NCBI GenBank assembly: GCA_041653935.1
Contig: JBAZEO010000001.1
Location: 434,001 to 498,000 of the forward strand
Source: JAYEHL01 sp041653935
GTDB lineage: Bacteria > Chloroflexota > Dehalococcoidia > E44-bin15
Length of the DNA stretch: 64,000 bases
Direction: 5' to 3'
This document shows positions 17,165 through 28,100 of the stretch, one piece after another. Below the pieces are notes generated by a model that searched no databases, was not told the origin of the DNA, and saw nothing but the letters and a program-made list of their open reading frames with translations. The position numbers and the translations under genes were made by a program. Numbering within the stretch: position 1 is the stretch's first letter; each line of letters starts with the position of its first letter.

Positions 17165-18736
17165 TTATCTCTCGATCCATACATCCTTGAGTGAAGAGAT
17201 GATCGCCGGTGCAGGGTTGAAGCCCTTCACATATGGCTTAACCAGATAGTAATTCTGTCCGAACCACAGCGGCATGCAAGGCGCATCCTGCACAATAGCC
17301 TCCTCCGCCAAGTGATAGAACTCCATACGACTGTCGTAATCGGAGATCACCCGCGCCTCCTCCAGCAAAGCGTCAACGCTGCTGTTACAGTAGCCGCTAT
17401 AGTTCTCCACGCTGTCACAGTAGAAAAGCAAATCGAGGAAGTTTTCAGGATCGGGATAATCAGCTATCCACCCCACCGAAAACGCGTGCAGTTCCCCATC
17501 CCTGGCTTCCTGTATCAGCGTGGTAAAATCGAGGGCTTCCACTCTAACATCGACACCCAGGTTCTCCTGCCACATATAAGCGATAGACAGAGAGGCGGAA
17601 GAGACCCCGGAGCAACTTCCCTGAACCGACAGGACTATTGGCGGCAAACCGTTGCGATAGCCGGATTCGGCTAGAAGCTGCTGCGCCTTCGAGACATTGA
17701 ACTCGAGACCGGCAAGGTCCTCGCTGTATCCCGGCATGCCCTCGGGAAGGATGCCGTAAGCAACCAATACGGTGTTCTTGGTTAAGACATCAACGATTTT
17801 CTCCTTATCCACGGCATAACACAAAGCCTGACGCACCTTCGCATCGTTGAATGGAGCCACATTCACATTAAACCCTATGTAAAAAAACGAGAGTTCCGGA
17901 GTGTACATTAATTCCTTATTCAAAGGATTATCCGGATCTTGCACCCTGTCGATATCGGCGGCCCCCACGCCGACGATATCTATGCCGCCGTTCTCATACA
18001 GCATCATAGAATTGCCCTGGAGACGAAACTCAATCTCATCGAGCTTTGCTACGCCACTATAATAATTATCGTTACGCTCCAGAATGATGCGTATTCCGCT
18101 GGTCCACTCTTGCAGCTTGAAAGGACCGGTGCCATTGGGATCGCGCCACCAGTCATCACCTGACTCAACATTGTTTTGATCGACAACGTAAGCTACAGGA
18201 TGCGTCAGTTTGGAAAGGAAGTAGGCCTTGGGGGCGTCTATAGTGATCTCTAACGTATAGTCATCAACTACACGAACGCCTTCGACCTCATCGGCAAGTC
18301 CGGCAAGTTTCTCCGTAACGCCCACGATGTCGCCGATATAGGCCTGAGCTACACGTGAGTTCGTTTCCGGATCGGCGGCACGCTCCATCGAATATCTGAA
18401 ATCGTCAGCCTTTACATTTCTGCCGTCGTGGAAGTACGCATCGTCACGAAGATGGAAAGTATATGTCATACCATCCTGACTGACATTCCATGATTCGGCT
18501 ATATCGGGAACAACCTCCAAATCGCTGTCCAGGGTAACCAGCCCGCTGAATATCTCAACCATATAACTGGCGACGGTGGAGTCGGCACAGTTAGCCGGAT
18601 CCAGCGTGCTGGGACTCCCACGATACATAACCAGCACCTCATTCCCAGAGTCCGTTTCTCCTGTACCGGAGCAGCCGTATGGCAACAGCATAATGACTGC
18701 TGCGACGACAAAAATGATTTTACTTATCCGATTCAT
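17165..18736 (-). CDS. Extracellular solute-binding lipoprotein (peptide/nickel type, SBP family 5)
   Basis: The protein (523 aa from this ATG) has a short basic start, a hydrophobic segment and a cysteine (LLPYGCSG), so it looks like a lipoprotein with an imperfect lipobox. The mature part matches oligopeptide-type binding proteins: YRGSPSTLDPA, then DIAESW, YTFHLRDDAYFHDG, NGTGPFKL and a VGWIADYPDPENF region typical of DppA/OppA. It should capture peptides or nickel-like ligands for an ABC importer, but no permease or ATPase gene is here. It lies 22-28 nt after aspS, so it is probably co-transcribed. A TTG two codons upstream (18742) is an alternative start. Confidence 0.87.
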   Translation of the reverse strand: MNRISKIIFVVAAVIMLLPYGCSGTGETDSGNEVLVMYRGSPSTLDPANCADSTVASYMVEIFSGLVTLDSDLEVVPDIAESWNVSQDGMTYTFHLRDDAYFHDGRNVKADDFRYSMERAADPETNSRVAQAYIGDIVGVTEKLAGLADEVEGVRVVDDYTLEITIDAPKAYFLSKLTHPVAYVVDQNNVESGDDWWRDPNGTGPFKLQEWTSGIRIILERNDNYYSGVAKLDEIEFRLQGNSMMLYENGGIDIVGVGAADIDRVQDPDNPLNKELMYTPELSFFYIGFNVNVAPFNDAKVRQALCYAVDKEKIVDVLTKNTVLVAYGILPEGMPGYSEDLAGLEFNVSKAQQLLAESGYRNGLPPIVLSVQGSCSGVSSASLSIAYMWQENLGVDVRVEALDFTTLIQEARDGELHAFSVGWIADYPDPENFLDLLFYCDSVENYSGYCNSSVDALLEEARVISDYDSRMEFYHLAEEAIVQDAPCMPLWFGQNYYLVKPYVKGFNPAPAIISSLKDVWIER

Positions 18737-18764
18737 TTTCAAACTTAAAACGCGGTTTCGAGAC

Positions 18765-20528
18765 TTAATCCAGCCTTAACCTGAGATGGAGTTCTTTCAA
18801 CTGCTCATCCGAAACCTCGGACGGAGCATCGAACATGACATCTACTGCGCTTTTATTCTTGGGATATGCAATAACTTCTCTTATGCTTGATTCTCCCGCC
18901 AGAATCATTACAAACCTGTCTATGCCGGGAGCGATCCCGCCGTGCGGCGGCGCGCCGTATTCGAACGCCTCCAGCATGTGGCCAAACCGTTTCCTGGTCT
19001 CTTCATCTGAATATCCGAGTATCCGGAATATCTTCTGCTGAAGTTCGCTGCTGTGTATCCTTATGCTCCCGCTGCAGAGCTCCAATCCGTTGCAGACCAG
19101 ATCGTAGCACTTAGCCAACACCTTGCCCGGATCGCTGTCCAGCAATGGAATATGCTCATCCTGAGGAGCAGTAAAGGGATGGTGCATCGAATCCCAGCCG
19201 CCTTCCTTCTTCTTCTCGAACAGCGGGAAATCCACGATAAAGCTGAAAGCGAGCATATTTGGATCTAAAAGATTCAGCCGCTTCGCCAGCTCAGAACGCA
19301 GCGCGCTCAGCGATTGTTCGACGACAGGTCTCTCACCGGCAACAATGAATATCATATCTCCATCATTCGCCTCAAAACGGCGGCGCATCTCCGCTTTCTG
19401 TTCTTCGCTCAAGAACTTGGACACCACCGCCTTGGCGCCTTCACCACCGACAGGCAGGTTGAGCAAACCCTTGGCCCCATATGTTTTTATGAACTCGGCA
19501 AGATCATCAACCTGCTTGCGGGAATATCTCCCGCATCCCGAAGCGCATATGCCTCTCACAATACCGCCATTATCCAGCGCTGATTTGAAGACCCCGAACT
19601 CCGTTCTCGCCGCGATATCCGATATATCCTTTATCTCCATTCCGTAACGGATATCGGGTTTATCGCTGCCGAAGCGTTCCATAGACTCACGATAGGTGAG
19701 ACGCGGGAACGGCTTAATCATTTTATACCTGGGAGTTATGTTCTCGACTATGCCAACGAACATCTCCTCCATCAGCGTAAGGATATCTTCCTGGTCAATG
19801 AAGCTCATCTCCAAATCAAGCTGTGTGAACTCCGGCTGACGGTCGGCGCGCAGGTCCTCGTCACGGAAGCAGCGCGCGATCTGAAAATACTTGTCGAATC
19901 CGGCCACCATGAGAAGCTGTTTCATCTGCTGCGGAGACTGAGGCAGTGCATAGAATTTACCGGGCTGCACGCGGCTCGGTACCAGATAGTCGCGGGCGCC
20001 TTCAGGCGTACTCTTGATCATTATGGGCGTTTCGATTTCGAGGAATCCGCGTTCGTCAAGAAAATCGCGCATGAACTTGACCACGCGGTGGCGCAATACG
20101 ATATTGTCATGCATCCGCGTGCGCCTTAAATCAAGGTAGCGGTAGCGCAGTCTTACATTTTCATCAACATCAGTTCCATCGCTGCTGATATCGAAAGGAG
20201 GTGTTTTAGCAGGATTCATCAACGTGGCTTTGTCAACACTGATCTCAACCTCACCGGTCGGGAGGTTAGGATTATCCGTACCTGCAGGACGCTTCATAAC
20301 CGTTCCGGTAACATTAAGCACATATTCATTCCGTAACTTGGTGGCGACGGCATGAGCCTCAGCCGATACCTCTGGATTGAATACTACCTGCACCAGACCG
20401 GTGCCATCCCTGAGGTCTATGAATATCAATCCGCCATGGTCACGCCACTTGTGCACCCATCCGGCAATAGTTACCTTTTCACCAGAATTCTTTGCTGTTA
20501 ATTTCCCGCAACCATGAGTTCTATACAT
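18765..20528 (-). CDS. aspS: Aspartate--tRNA ligase
   Basis: Class II synthetase (587 aa) that charges tRNA-Asp, or both tRNA-Asp and tRNA-Asn if non-discriminating. It begins MYRTHGCGKL, followed by the OB-fold anticodon domain (WVHKWRDHGGLIFIDLRD), the catalytic core (FRDEDLRADRQPEFTQLD), the bacterial GAD insertion (about 285-420) and the C-terminal motif with GIDRFVMIL. I chose this ATG because AAGGAG (20539-20544) lies 10 nt before it; an upstream in-frame ATG would place that site inside the gene. The solute-binding lipoprotein follows. Confidence 0.96.
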   Translation of the reverse strand: MYRTHGCGKLTAKNSGEKVTIAGWVHKWRDHGGLIFIDLRDGTGLVQVVFNPEVSAEAHAVATKLRNEYVLNVTGTVMKRPAGTDNPNLPTGEVEISVDKATLMNPAKTPPFDISSDGTDVDENVRLRYRYLDLRRTRMHDNIVLRHRVVKFMRDFLDERGFLEIETPIMIKSTPEGARDYLVPSRVQPGKFYALPQSPQQMKQLLMVAGFDKYFQIARCFRDEDLRADRQPEFTQLDLEMSFIDQEDILTLMEEMFVGIVENITPRYKMIKPFPRLTYRESMERFGSDKPDIRYGMEIKDISDIAARTEFGVFKSALDNGGIVRGICASGCGRYSRKQVDDLAEFIKTYGAKGLLNLPVGGEGAKAVVSKFLSEEQKAEMRRRFEANDGDMIFIVAGERPVVEQSLSALRSELAKRLNLLDPNMLAFSFIVDFPLFEKKKEGGWDSMHHPFTAPQDEHIPLLDSDPGKVLAKCYDLVCNGLELCSGSIRIHSSELQQKIFRILGYSDEETRKRFGHMLEAFEYGAPPHGGIAPGIDRFVMILAGESSIREVIAYPKNKSAVDVMFDAPSEVSDEQLKELHLRLRLD

Positions 20529-20556
20529 AATTAGTAATCTCCTTAGCTTCACAAGG

Positions 20557-20586
20557 ATTATAGATGATTGTGTACAACGATTTCAA
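20557..20586 (-). promoter_or_regulatory. Promoter of aspS
   Basis: On the minus strand TTGAAA (20586-20581), an 18-nt spacer and TATAAT (20562-20557). It is about 30 nt upstream of the aspS start. Confidence 0.6.
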
Positions 20587-20674
20587 TCAAACATAGTCGC
20601 ATTCCCATATACTGTAATAACTTAAAGGACGGAACTCCAGTAATATATTATGCAAACCTTGATGTATAAACTTG

Positions 20675-20703
20675 TTGACATTTGGTTACAAGTGTGCTAG
20701 ATA
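20675..20703 (+). promoter_or_regulatory. Promoter of the pilus operon (pilB)
   Basis: TTGACA (20675-20680), 17-nt spacer, extended -10 TGCTAGATA (TAGATA at 20698-20703). A TATAAT at 20702-20707 would give a 21-nt spacing. The leader to pilB is about 105 nt. Confidence 0.7.
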
Positions 20704-20751
20704 TAATCTGGAGTATTATATATACTATTTTACAGTTTAAATAATTAGTAA

Positions 20752-20786
20752 TTGCGATGGATTTTATAGCGTATTATCTATCGCAA
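20752..20786 (+). other. Hairpin in the pilB 5' leader
   Basis: TTGCGATGGAT (20752-20762) pairs with ATCTATCGCAA (20776-20786), 11 pairs with one G-U and a 13-nt loop. No T-run follows, so it is not a standard terminator. It sits 29 nt before the pilB ATG and could affect translation or mRNA stability. Confidence 0.5.
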
Positions 20787-20815
20787 TATAGGAATTTAAA
20801 TAAGAGCATAGTGAA

Positions 20816-22414
20816 ATGGCTGAGAAGAACGCACCAAAAACAGAAGGCACTCCTAAGAAAGAGAATGTCGTCAGCTTTCAATTCTCTTCGCCCACTGTTG
20901 ACCTTGAGATGGTAGACATCTCTCCGGACGTACTGGCACTGATACCTAAGAAGGTAGCTTTAGAACAAGAAGTGCTGCCTTACAAAATCGAGGACGATGT
21001 TCTTACCGTTATTACATACAACCCTGATGATCTTCAATTGATTGATGCACTCTCTGTCCTTACAAAGATGAGGATAAAAACGGTCACTCCAAACACGGGA
21101 GACCTCCATATCTTCATACAAAGCAAATATGAAGATGCCTCCGTTCAAGATGCGGCTGCACTGTCAACCGAATCTTTAATGGATATAATCGCTCCGATAG
21201 AAATTACAAAACAGCTTGATCTATCGGAAGCATCGATAGAAGAAGCCTCCGATGCGCCTATTGTTAAAGCTGTGGACTTCATCATTAACCGTGCGGTTAA
21301 AGAAAGGGCATCAGATATACATATAGCCCCTGAGGAGCATGTACTAAATGTGCGTTACCGTATAGACGGCGTCTTGCACAACTCCGTTTCTCTTCCTCTT
21401 GGCGTCATGTCCGCTGTGCTTACAAGAATAAAAATTCTGGCCAACATGAATATCGCCGAGCGCCGCCGGCCGCAGGACGGGTCTTTTTCCGCAAAGATAG
21501 CTGGCAGAGTAATCGACTTCCGCGTAGCCACGATCGGCACTAACTGGGGCGAATATTGTGTTATGCGCGTACTTGATAAAACCTATAGTTTAATAGAGCT
21601 ATCAGAGATCGGGATGCCGCAGTATTTTCTTGAACCATATCTGCAGTGTCTGAATTCACCTTTTGGCATGATTGTTATCAGCGGTCCTACAGGCTCAGGC
21701 AAAACCACCTCATTATATTCGTCTCTGGGGAAATTAGACCGCGAAGCGCTTAATATAATGAGCATTGAGGACCCTATAGAATACAAATTCGAGGGGATAC
21801 GACAGATTCAAGTCAACAGAGCAGCCGAGATTACCTTCGCAAAAGGATTGCGTCAGTGTATGCGACTCGATCCCGATGTTATTCTCGTAGGAGAAATTCG
21901 TGATAAAGAGACAGCTCAGACAGCTGTTGACGCCGCTTTGACAGGGCACCTGGTATTGACATCTATACACTCTAATGATGCTGTGGGGGCCTTGGTGCGC
22001 CTTGTTGACCTGGGCGTAGAGCCATTCCTTGTAACCTCTGCCGTGCTGGCAACGATATCACAGAGATTGGTAAGAAGGTCTTGCCCCAAATGCAAAGAAA
22101 CCCAAACAGCGCCCGTCGCTGACCAACTGGCATATAAGCAAGTAACCGGCAAGGAAAAAGCTGACTTCATTTATGGCAAAGGCTGCAGCCACTGCTCCAA
22201 TACCGGATTCCGCGGCAGAATCGGAGTTTTTGAACTTCTTCTAGTCACCGATACCATAAAGAGCATACTGTCCAGAGGAGCAGGAGCTGTTGAACTCAAA
22301 CAGCAGGCGGTAAAAGATGGCATGCTGTTCATGAGACATCATGGCATGAGCCTGGCTCGGGAAGGCGTCACCACCCCCGGAGAAGTTGCTCGCCATGTGT
22401 TCACTATTGACTAA
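20816..22414 (+). CDS. pilB: Type IV pilus assembly ATPase PilB (GspE/PulE family)
   Basis: Cytoplasmic hexameric motor (532 aa) that powers pilus extension. An N-terminal GspE-II/MshEN-like domain (about 20-115) is followed by the ATPase core with Walker A GPTGSGKTTS (K296), an Asp box, Walker B DPDVILVGEIRD, the His box LTSIHSNDA, and a C-terminal tetracysteine zinc site (CPKC...CSHC). It is the first gene of the pilus locus, with pilC next. No PilT-type retraction ATPase is present, so retraction, if it occurs, needs a gene elsewhere. The ribosome site is weak. Confidence 0.95.
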   Translation: MAEKNAPKTEGTPKKENVVSFQFSSPTVDLEMVDISPDVLALIPKKVALEQEVLPYKIEDDVLTVITYNPDDLQLIDALSVLTKMRIKTVTPNTGDLHIFIQSKYEDASVQDAAALSTESLMDIIAPIEITKQLDLSEASIEEASDAPIVKAVDFIINRAVKERASDIHIAPEEHVLNVRYRIDGVLHNSVSLPLGVMSAVLTRIKILANMNIAERRRPQDGSFSAKIAGRVIDFRVATIGTNWGEYCVMRVLDKTYSLIELSEIGMPQYFLEPYLQCLNSPFGMIVISGPTGSGKTTSLYSSLGKLDREALNIMSIEDPIEYKFEGIRQIQVNRAAEITFAKGLRQCMRLDPDVILVGEIRDKETAQTAVDAALTGHLVLTSIHSNDAVGALVRLVDLGVEPFLVTSAVLATISQRLVRRSCPKCKETQTAPVADQLAYKQVTGKEKADFIYGKGCSHCSNTGFRGRIGVFELLLVTDTIKSILSRGAGAVELKQQAVKDGMLFMRHHGMSLAREGVTTPGEVARHVFTID

Positions 22415-22603
22415 ACATACAACAGTCATCATTACGATTTGTTAGCATTGCAACCATCATTATGTTATCATAAATATCAGGGCAGATAGATAATTCGGAA
22501 AAACCGAACTACTCCTATAAGGGTGTTTAATACCAATGTTAGTAAATATGTATTAAAAGTAACTTTTCACGCAAACATCGGCATGTACATATAAGGGGGC
22601 CCG

Positions 22604-23827
22604 ATGCATAAATTCAGTTATATAGGTTACAAAACAAACGGTGAACGTGTAACAGGGGAACTAGAGGCAGGTTCTGAAAAAACAGCCGAAGCAACCCTCT
22701 GGAAATCCGACATTACTGTTGTTAGCATCAAAGAGAAAAAGAGGGTATTGCCTCCCATTCAAGAATTGCTTCCATCCCTTTACGCCATTAAAACCGAAGA
22801 AATCGTCAACTTGAATCGTGACCTCTATACACTTCTGAATGCCGGAATTGGCATTTACCCCTCATTAACAATGTTATATGAACGTACCAGCAAAGTCAGC
22901 ATGAAGAGCTTGATTCAGGATATACTTCAATCGGTGGAATCCGGCAGTTCATTCTCAGAAGCATGCGGAAAACATCCCAAGCTGTTTTCACCATTCTATA
23001 TACGTATGACAAAAGTTGGTGAGGAAATCGGCAACCTGGAGCAAATGCTGCAGCAGATAAGCATCCAAATGACCAAAGAGGCGGCGATCAAACGCAAGAT
23101 CAAAGGAGCTATGACGTATCCGATGATTGTACTCGTGTTTGCTGTGCTGGCAGTGATCGGGCTGATGACTTTCCTCATACCGGCAATGAAAGGACTGTTC
23201 GAACAAATGGGTGGCGAGCTGCCCTTCCTGACTAAAGTGATGGTAGTTTCATCAGATTTTGTTACAGGTAATATACTTCCTCTGGGAATCGGCTTATTCC
23301 TGATCATCGGCTGTACGGCATGGTTCTTCAGAACAGCTCAAGGTAAAAGGGCCAAGGATACCATGAAAATGAAAACGCCAATTTTTAAAGAGGTAAACCT
23401 GAAGGGCGCCATGGCCAGAACAACACGAAACATGGCGCTTCTTCTCGGCGGCGGAATCTCCATAACGGATGCCCTGGACTTGATTGTACAGACAAGCGAC
23501 AACTACATTTTAAAGGAAGCTTTCCAGCAGTTGCGCACTGATGTAAATGACGGGCTACTCCTCTCACAAGCACTGAAAAACCAGGACATCTTCCCAACGT
23601 TAATTTCACAGGTAGTAGGTGTCGGCGAACTGACCGGTAAACTTGAACCAAACCTTGTCTCCATAGCGGATTTTTATGAGACGGAAACAGACAGAGCCGT
23701 AGCATCAATGACTACTATGCTTACACCGATCATGACCGTTGTCATCGGAGGCATAGTTGCCTGCATAGCCCTGGCCATGTACCAGCCGATGTACGGGATA
23801 GCAGGGCAGCTCGAACAACAAAAGTAG
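22604..23827 (+). CDS. pilC: Type IV pilus inner-membrane platform protein PilC (GspF family)
   Basis: Platform protein (407 aa) that couples PilB motion to pilin insertion. A short N-terminal region (1-60) is followed by two T2SSF domains, each a four-helix cytoplasmic bundle. Membrane segments lie near 170-195, 215-240 and 375-398. Conserved features are LLNAGIGIYPSL, FYIRMTKVGEEIGNL, LLGGGISITDAL and VVGVGELTGKLE. AGGGGG lies 7 nt before the ATG. The 189-nt gap after pilB holds no gene or clear terminator. Length is standard. Confidence 0.95.
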   Translation: MHKFSYIGYKTNGERVTGELEAGSEKTAEATLWKSDITVVSIKEKKRVLPPIQELLPSLYAIKTEEIVNLNRDLYTLLNAGIGIYPSLTMLYERTSKVSMKSLIQDILQSVESGSSFSEACGKHPKLFSPFYIRMTKVGEEIGNLEQMLQQISIQMTKEAAIKRKIKGAMTYPMIVLVFAVLAVIGLMTFLIPAMKGLFEQMGGELPFLTKVMVVSSDFVTGNILPLGIGLFLIIGCTAWFFRTAQGKRAKDTMKMKTPIFKEVNLKGAMARTTRNMALLLGGGISITDALDLIVQTSDNYILKEAFQQLRTDVNDGLLLSQALKNQDIFPTLISQVVGVGELTGKLEPNLVSIADFYETETDRAVASMTTMLTPIMTVVIGGIVACIALAMYQPMYGIAGQLEQQK

Positions 23828-23875
23828 ATAAGAATGCTAGAATAATAATCATTAAAGTTAATTTATATTCTAGTG

Positions 23876-23904
23876 TTGACATTTAAGTATTTTTATAATA
23901 TAAT
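23876..23904 (+). promoter_or_regulatory. Consensus sigma70 promoter before the minor-pilin genes
   Basis: Perfect TTGACA (23876-23881), 17-nt spacer, perfect TATAAT (23899-23904), about 70 nt before the prepilin-like gene. It lies in a very A+T-rich gap after pilC. Confidence 0.85.
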
Positions 23905-23977
23905 AACCAGATATTAATAAAAGCGCCCTTAATACCTTCCATTTACATCATCTTTATCAGTTGTGGGGGTAAGTGCT

Positions 23978-25054
23978 ATGAGCAAGAGAGGCACAACCTT
24001 AATTGAAAGCGTAATATCGATATTCATAATCTCCGTTGTATTATTAATGTTCTTGGAAGGTTTGAACGTAGGTATGACGGGCACACTCGAGTTGAACCGC
24101 AAGACATCAGCGTTAAATCTGGCAAAGTCACAGATGGATGCGGTCAAAGCCTATCCAACATATAATGTCTCAACAGGTAATTTGAGCGACATATACGGCC
24201 CCCTGATAACCGCAGGCGGAAATATCAGCGATATTGTGAATTATAATATAAGCGGGCAGGTTAGCAACGTAAGCACATATCAGGGTCTACAGGAAATCAC
24301 GATCAACGTCAGCTATTTTACAGGAAAAGAGGTACTGCTCACCGGTTATAAATCATCCGATGGGAGCTTAGTGGAACTGAGGACCACAGGAATGAGGGTA
24401 ACCGATAATATCCCAAACGTGCCCACTCTGCCGCAGGGCTATGGCGGTTTATGTTTAGGTTCATTTAGAGGATATTACCACGTCTTCACAACCGGCACCG
24501 CGGGACCGGTCTCCATGAACTGGAAGTTTGACTGGACTTCAATTGCTTCGGCATTTATTGATATCGGGTGTCCTATCATAGCGGTTTATAATGGAACGCC
24601 CGACTGGACCATCACCGATTATCAGGGTGAAGTCAGAGAGAACGGGATTATTGTCAGACAACAGAACGGTTTGTGGCTATTTGATGTTGCGGGGATAGGA
24701 GACCTGCCCGGCCCTGGCGGTGGGGAGTCTATGTGCAAACCTTGTGACGATGACTACTACGACCCCGATGAAGAGAACCCGCTCTATTATATGCCACATC
24801 ATCATTCAAGTTTTGGAATATGGCTCCTGTGTCTCTTCTATAGCGGGTCATACCCCTGCTGCGGGTACAGTTTGGACGGTACCCCTGCCGAGGTGTTCTG
24901 GAGTTACGATAATAGCGGCTCGAGCGGTACTGCTGAAGACACGCTGGTGACAACAGGCAATCTCTCAGTGGGAACATACACGGTGCTTTTCTTTAATGCA
25001 GAGAACGTGAAGAACCTTAATACTGTATCTGCATCGGTTTCTTACTTGAGATAG
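23978..25054 (+). CDS. Prepilin-like minor pilin, large
   Basis: The 358-aa protein starts with a five-residue leader MSKRG followed by TTLIESVISI and a hydrophobic helix, with Glu at +5 (E10). This is a type IV prepilin processing site. The mature part is much longer than ordinary minor pilins of 150-200 aa and has two Cys-rich places, including CKPCDDDYYDPDE and an HHHSS stretch, which might bind metal. I chose the ATG at 23978 because GGGGG lies about 8 nt upstream; an in-frame GTG lies at 23963. It probably forms part of a tip or initiation complex with the giant protein downstream. No family was recognised beyond the leader. Confidence 0.82.
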   Translation: MSKRGTTLIESVISIFIISVVLLMFLEGLNVGMTGTLELNRKTSALNLAKSQMDAVKAYPTYNVSTGNLSDIYGPLITAGGNISDIVNYNISGQVSNVSTYQGLQEITINVSYFTGKEVLLTGYKSSDGSLVELRTTGMRVTDNIPNVPTLPQGYGGLCLGSFRGYYHVFTTGTAGPVSMNWKFDWTSIASAFIDIGCPIIAVYNGTPDWTITDYQGEVRENGIIVRQQNGLWLFDVAGIGDLPGPGGGESMCKPCDDDYYDPDEENPLYYMPHHHSSFGIWLLCLFYSGSYPCCGYSLDGTPAEVFWSYDNSGSSGTAEDTLVTTGNLSVGTYTVLFFNAENVKNLNTVSASVSYLR

Positions 25055-25114
25055 AGGACCAAGCGTATCCATGATCGAATTTATTATAAGGATGCTAAGA
25101 ATAGAGGCGATGAA

Positions 25115-28100
25115 ATGAAATCGTCAAAAGGGTTCTCGTTAATTGAGGTTATAACGGCTTTAGCTGTCGTATCAATTTTGCTGCCAGTTGTAGGTATTGT
25201 CTTTTATAATCTGTTTGTCATACCGCCGGATAAGGTCGCTCGGCTCAACCTCAACAATGAGTTAGCGCTACTCTCATCATTCCTTTACAATGATGCACAC
25301 ATCGCCGACAACTTCAGCGCCGGGGATTCACCATACTATGGCAACTTTACCTGGATCGATTATACCACCGGAAATCACTATATTGTCAGCTACTACGCTA
25401 CCTGTCCCGACACCAGCAATACATCCTGCAACAACCAGATAATCAGGCACGTAACACGTGAGAACTTCTCGGAGTCATCACCTACACCTACGCCGACGCC
25501 TACATCTACGCCTACGCCGCCGCCCACACCTACTCCAACGGCGGTTCCTGATATAGAAACGTACACCTACTGCACCGGAGTCAGCGGGAGCGCCCAAAAC
25601 AAATGGGCCTGGGCCAAGGCATGGAACAATTCGGAGTGGTTCACGCTCGGCCGCCCCACCACCGACTCCAACTTTTTTGAGGCCTCAAACCGCTCCGAGA
25701 TAAACGCCTACCCCAGCGACTATGTAGCTCTCTGCGCGGCCGATAATTCCTCTTGGGGCAATACTGACACAACGCCGCCACTGGATTATGCGGCGGATTC
25801 ACAGTTATATACAATCAATATAAACCAGGTAAGAGACAGCATCACAGGCCTCTCGCTTACATGGACAGGCTACGGGGGGGCTTTTACTCAGAACACGACA
25901 GTCAAGATGTGGGATCACGTAGGCGGCGGCCATTGGGACACGTTCATTAGTTTAAGCGACCCGGGTAATAAGAATATTGCTACATATGTCTACAACGTAT
26001 CGGGCGTCGGCACAAAGAATTACGTTCAACCAGCCGATCTAAACGTACACATCCTTGTATCATCTGACAATGGCGACATGGCCCCAGAAGACACGAATTT
26101 TGGTGATGCATTGTATTTTAACGGGTCGAACAGCAGCACAGTAACCGCAAACTGCTCAGCAGCGCCCACCGACACATTCACGTTCGAGGCATGGGTCAAA
26201 GCCACCGAAACGCATGATATTGACACGGAGTCCACCAGCGGAACTAGCGGCGATAGCGGCCAGCACTATGTATTTTACCCTCCGGATGGAGGAGCCTCCA
26301 ACGCAGGCGTTGGCTTATCAGTAGGAACCAACGGCATATCAGTCTACGAGAATGGCTCTGGCTACATGCCCGCTGTAGCCGTATATAGCGGCTCGCTGGG
26401 CACCGCATGGAACCATATCGCTGTGGTTTATAGCAGCAACGTAGCTAAGATCTATTTGAACGGCGACCTGGTCGAAACAGGCAACACATCCACCAAAGGC
26501 ACTGCTTATGCGCCATGTGCAATCGGCGGGGGCTCTTACGGCTATTTTAGCGGGACGATAGACGAGGTTCGCCTCTGGAACGTTGCCCTTACAGAAGAGC
26601 AGATACGTGACAATATGTACAAAGAAGACCCGACGGCCTCCGGGGGGACAACTACTGTAGTTTACAATAGCTCGGACAGTTTCACTCCTCCCGCAGGCAT
26701 AACCTCGGTTCAGGTGCTGGTGGTTGGAGGAGGAGGAGGAGGAGGAGGAGCATACACAGGCGCAACATATTTTAATGCTGGAGGAGGAGGAGGAGGAGGG
26801 GTGGTCTACAATGCCAGCTATCCCGTGACCCCACTCTCACCTGTTACGGTCACTGTCGGGACAGGCGGCGCTGGCGGGGTGGGTTATAGTAATGGTTCCA
26901 CCTATCCAGGCGATAATGGCTTGAACAGTTCATTTGGCTCAATAACTGCTTACGGAGGTGGCGGCGGAGGAGGCGGTCATGCAAGTAACATATCTATCAG
27001 TTACGGTAGAAATGGCAGCTCCGGAGGTGGAGCAGGAGTATATTGGGCTACTAATATTAGAGGCAGCTACGGAACTTCGGGACAGGGTAACAATGGCGGA
27101 TGGAGTTACTTCAGCCTGAGCGTTCCTGCTGGAGGAGGTGGCGGCGGTGCGGGTGCGGTAGGCGGTAACGCATCGTGGAACGGATCGTGGACGTTAGGCG
27201 GTACCGGAGGAAGCGGCTCGAATTACAGTGCCACATTCGGCGCCGTGGGAGGAGCCGGCGGCTGGTTCGGAGGAGGTGGTGGTGGTGGTGTACAGGATAA
27301 TATATATACTCCAACACTAAAAGGTGCTGGCGGTCAAGGAGGAGGTGGCGCCGGTGGAGATAGCACAGATGGTGTAGCTGGCACAGCCAATACCGGCGGA
27401 GGCGGAGGCGGAGCAGGAACTCATGCCACCAATCAGGGCGGCTCCGGAGGCTCCGGCATCGTCGTTATCAAATACACGGGAGCCACTACATCGCCGGTCG
27501 GCTACTGGAAGTTCAACGATTGTTCCACAGACGTCGGCGACGGTAAGATGGAGGACAGTTCAACTAACAATAACGACGGCACCCTCTCATCGCCCGCGCC
27601 CCAATGTGCGGCCAGTTTGGATAGAGAACTTACTGTATATACAGATTATATAGCGCTGACCGTAACTTCCGGGTCAGGGCCTACTCCTACTCCCACTATT
27701 GAGCCCAAGCCTACCCCTGTTCCAACACAAGTTGCATTTACCTCCAGCACCACATGGACCGTGCCGGACGGCATTACCAGCATTGATGACATACTGGTAG
27801 TAGCAGGAGGGGGCGGAGGCGGCTCAGGTCAGGATATGTTCAATTATTGCGGCGGCGGCGGCGGCGGCGGCGGATTTATATATAATGCCAGTTATGGCGC
27901 CGTGACCCCCGGTGCAAACATCACGGTCACCGTTGGGCCGGGCGGTGCCGGCGGCACCGGTAACAACGCGGGTACAAATGGATCTAACAGCGTATTTGGC
28001 TCAATCACAGCAACCGGCGGCGGCGGCGGCGGTAATACTGCGGGGAAGGCCGGCGGCTCCGGAGGCGGCGGCGGAGCAACGACATCGAGTTACAGCGGCG

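Noticed and set aside
20529..20552. Eight-codon upstream extension of aspS
   Set aside because: The ribosome site AAGGAG lies within it and AspRS proteins begin at MYRTH.
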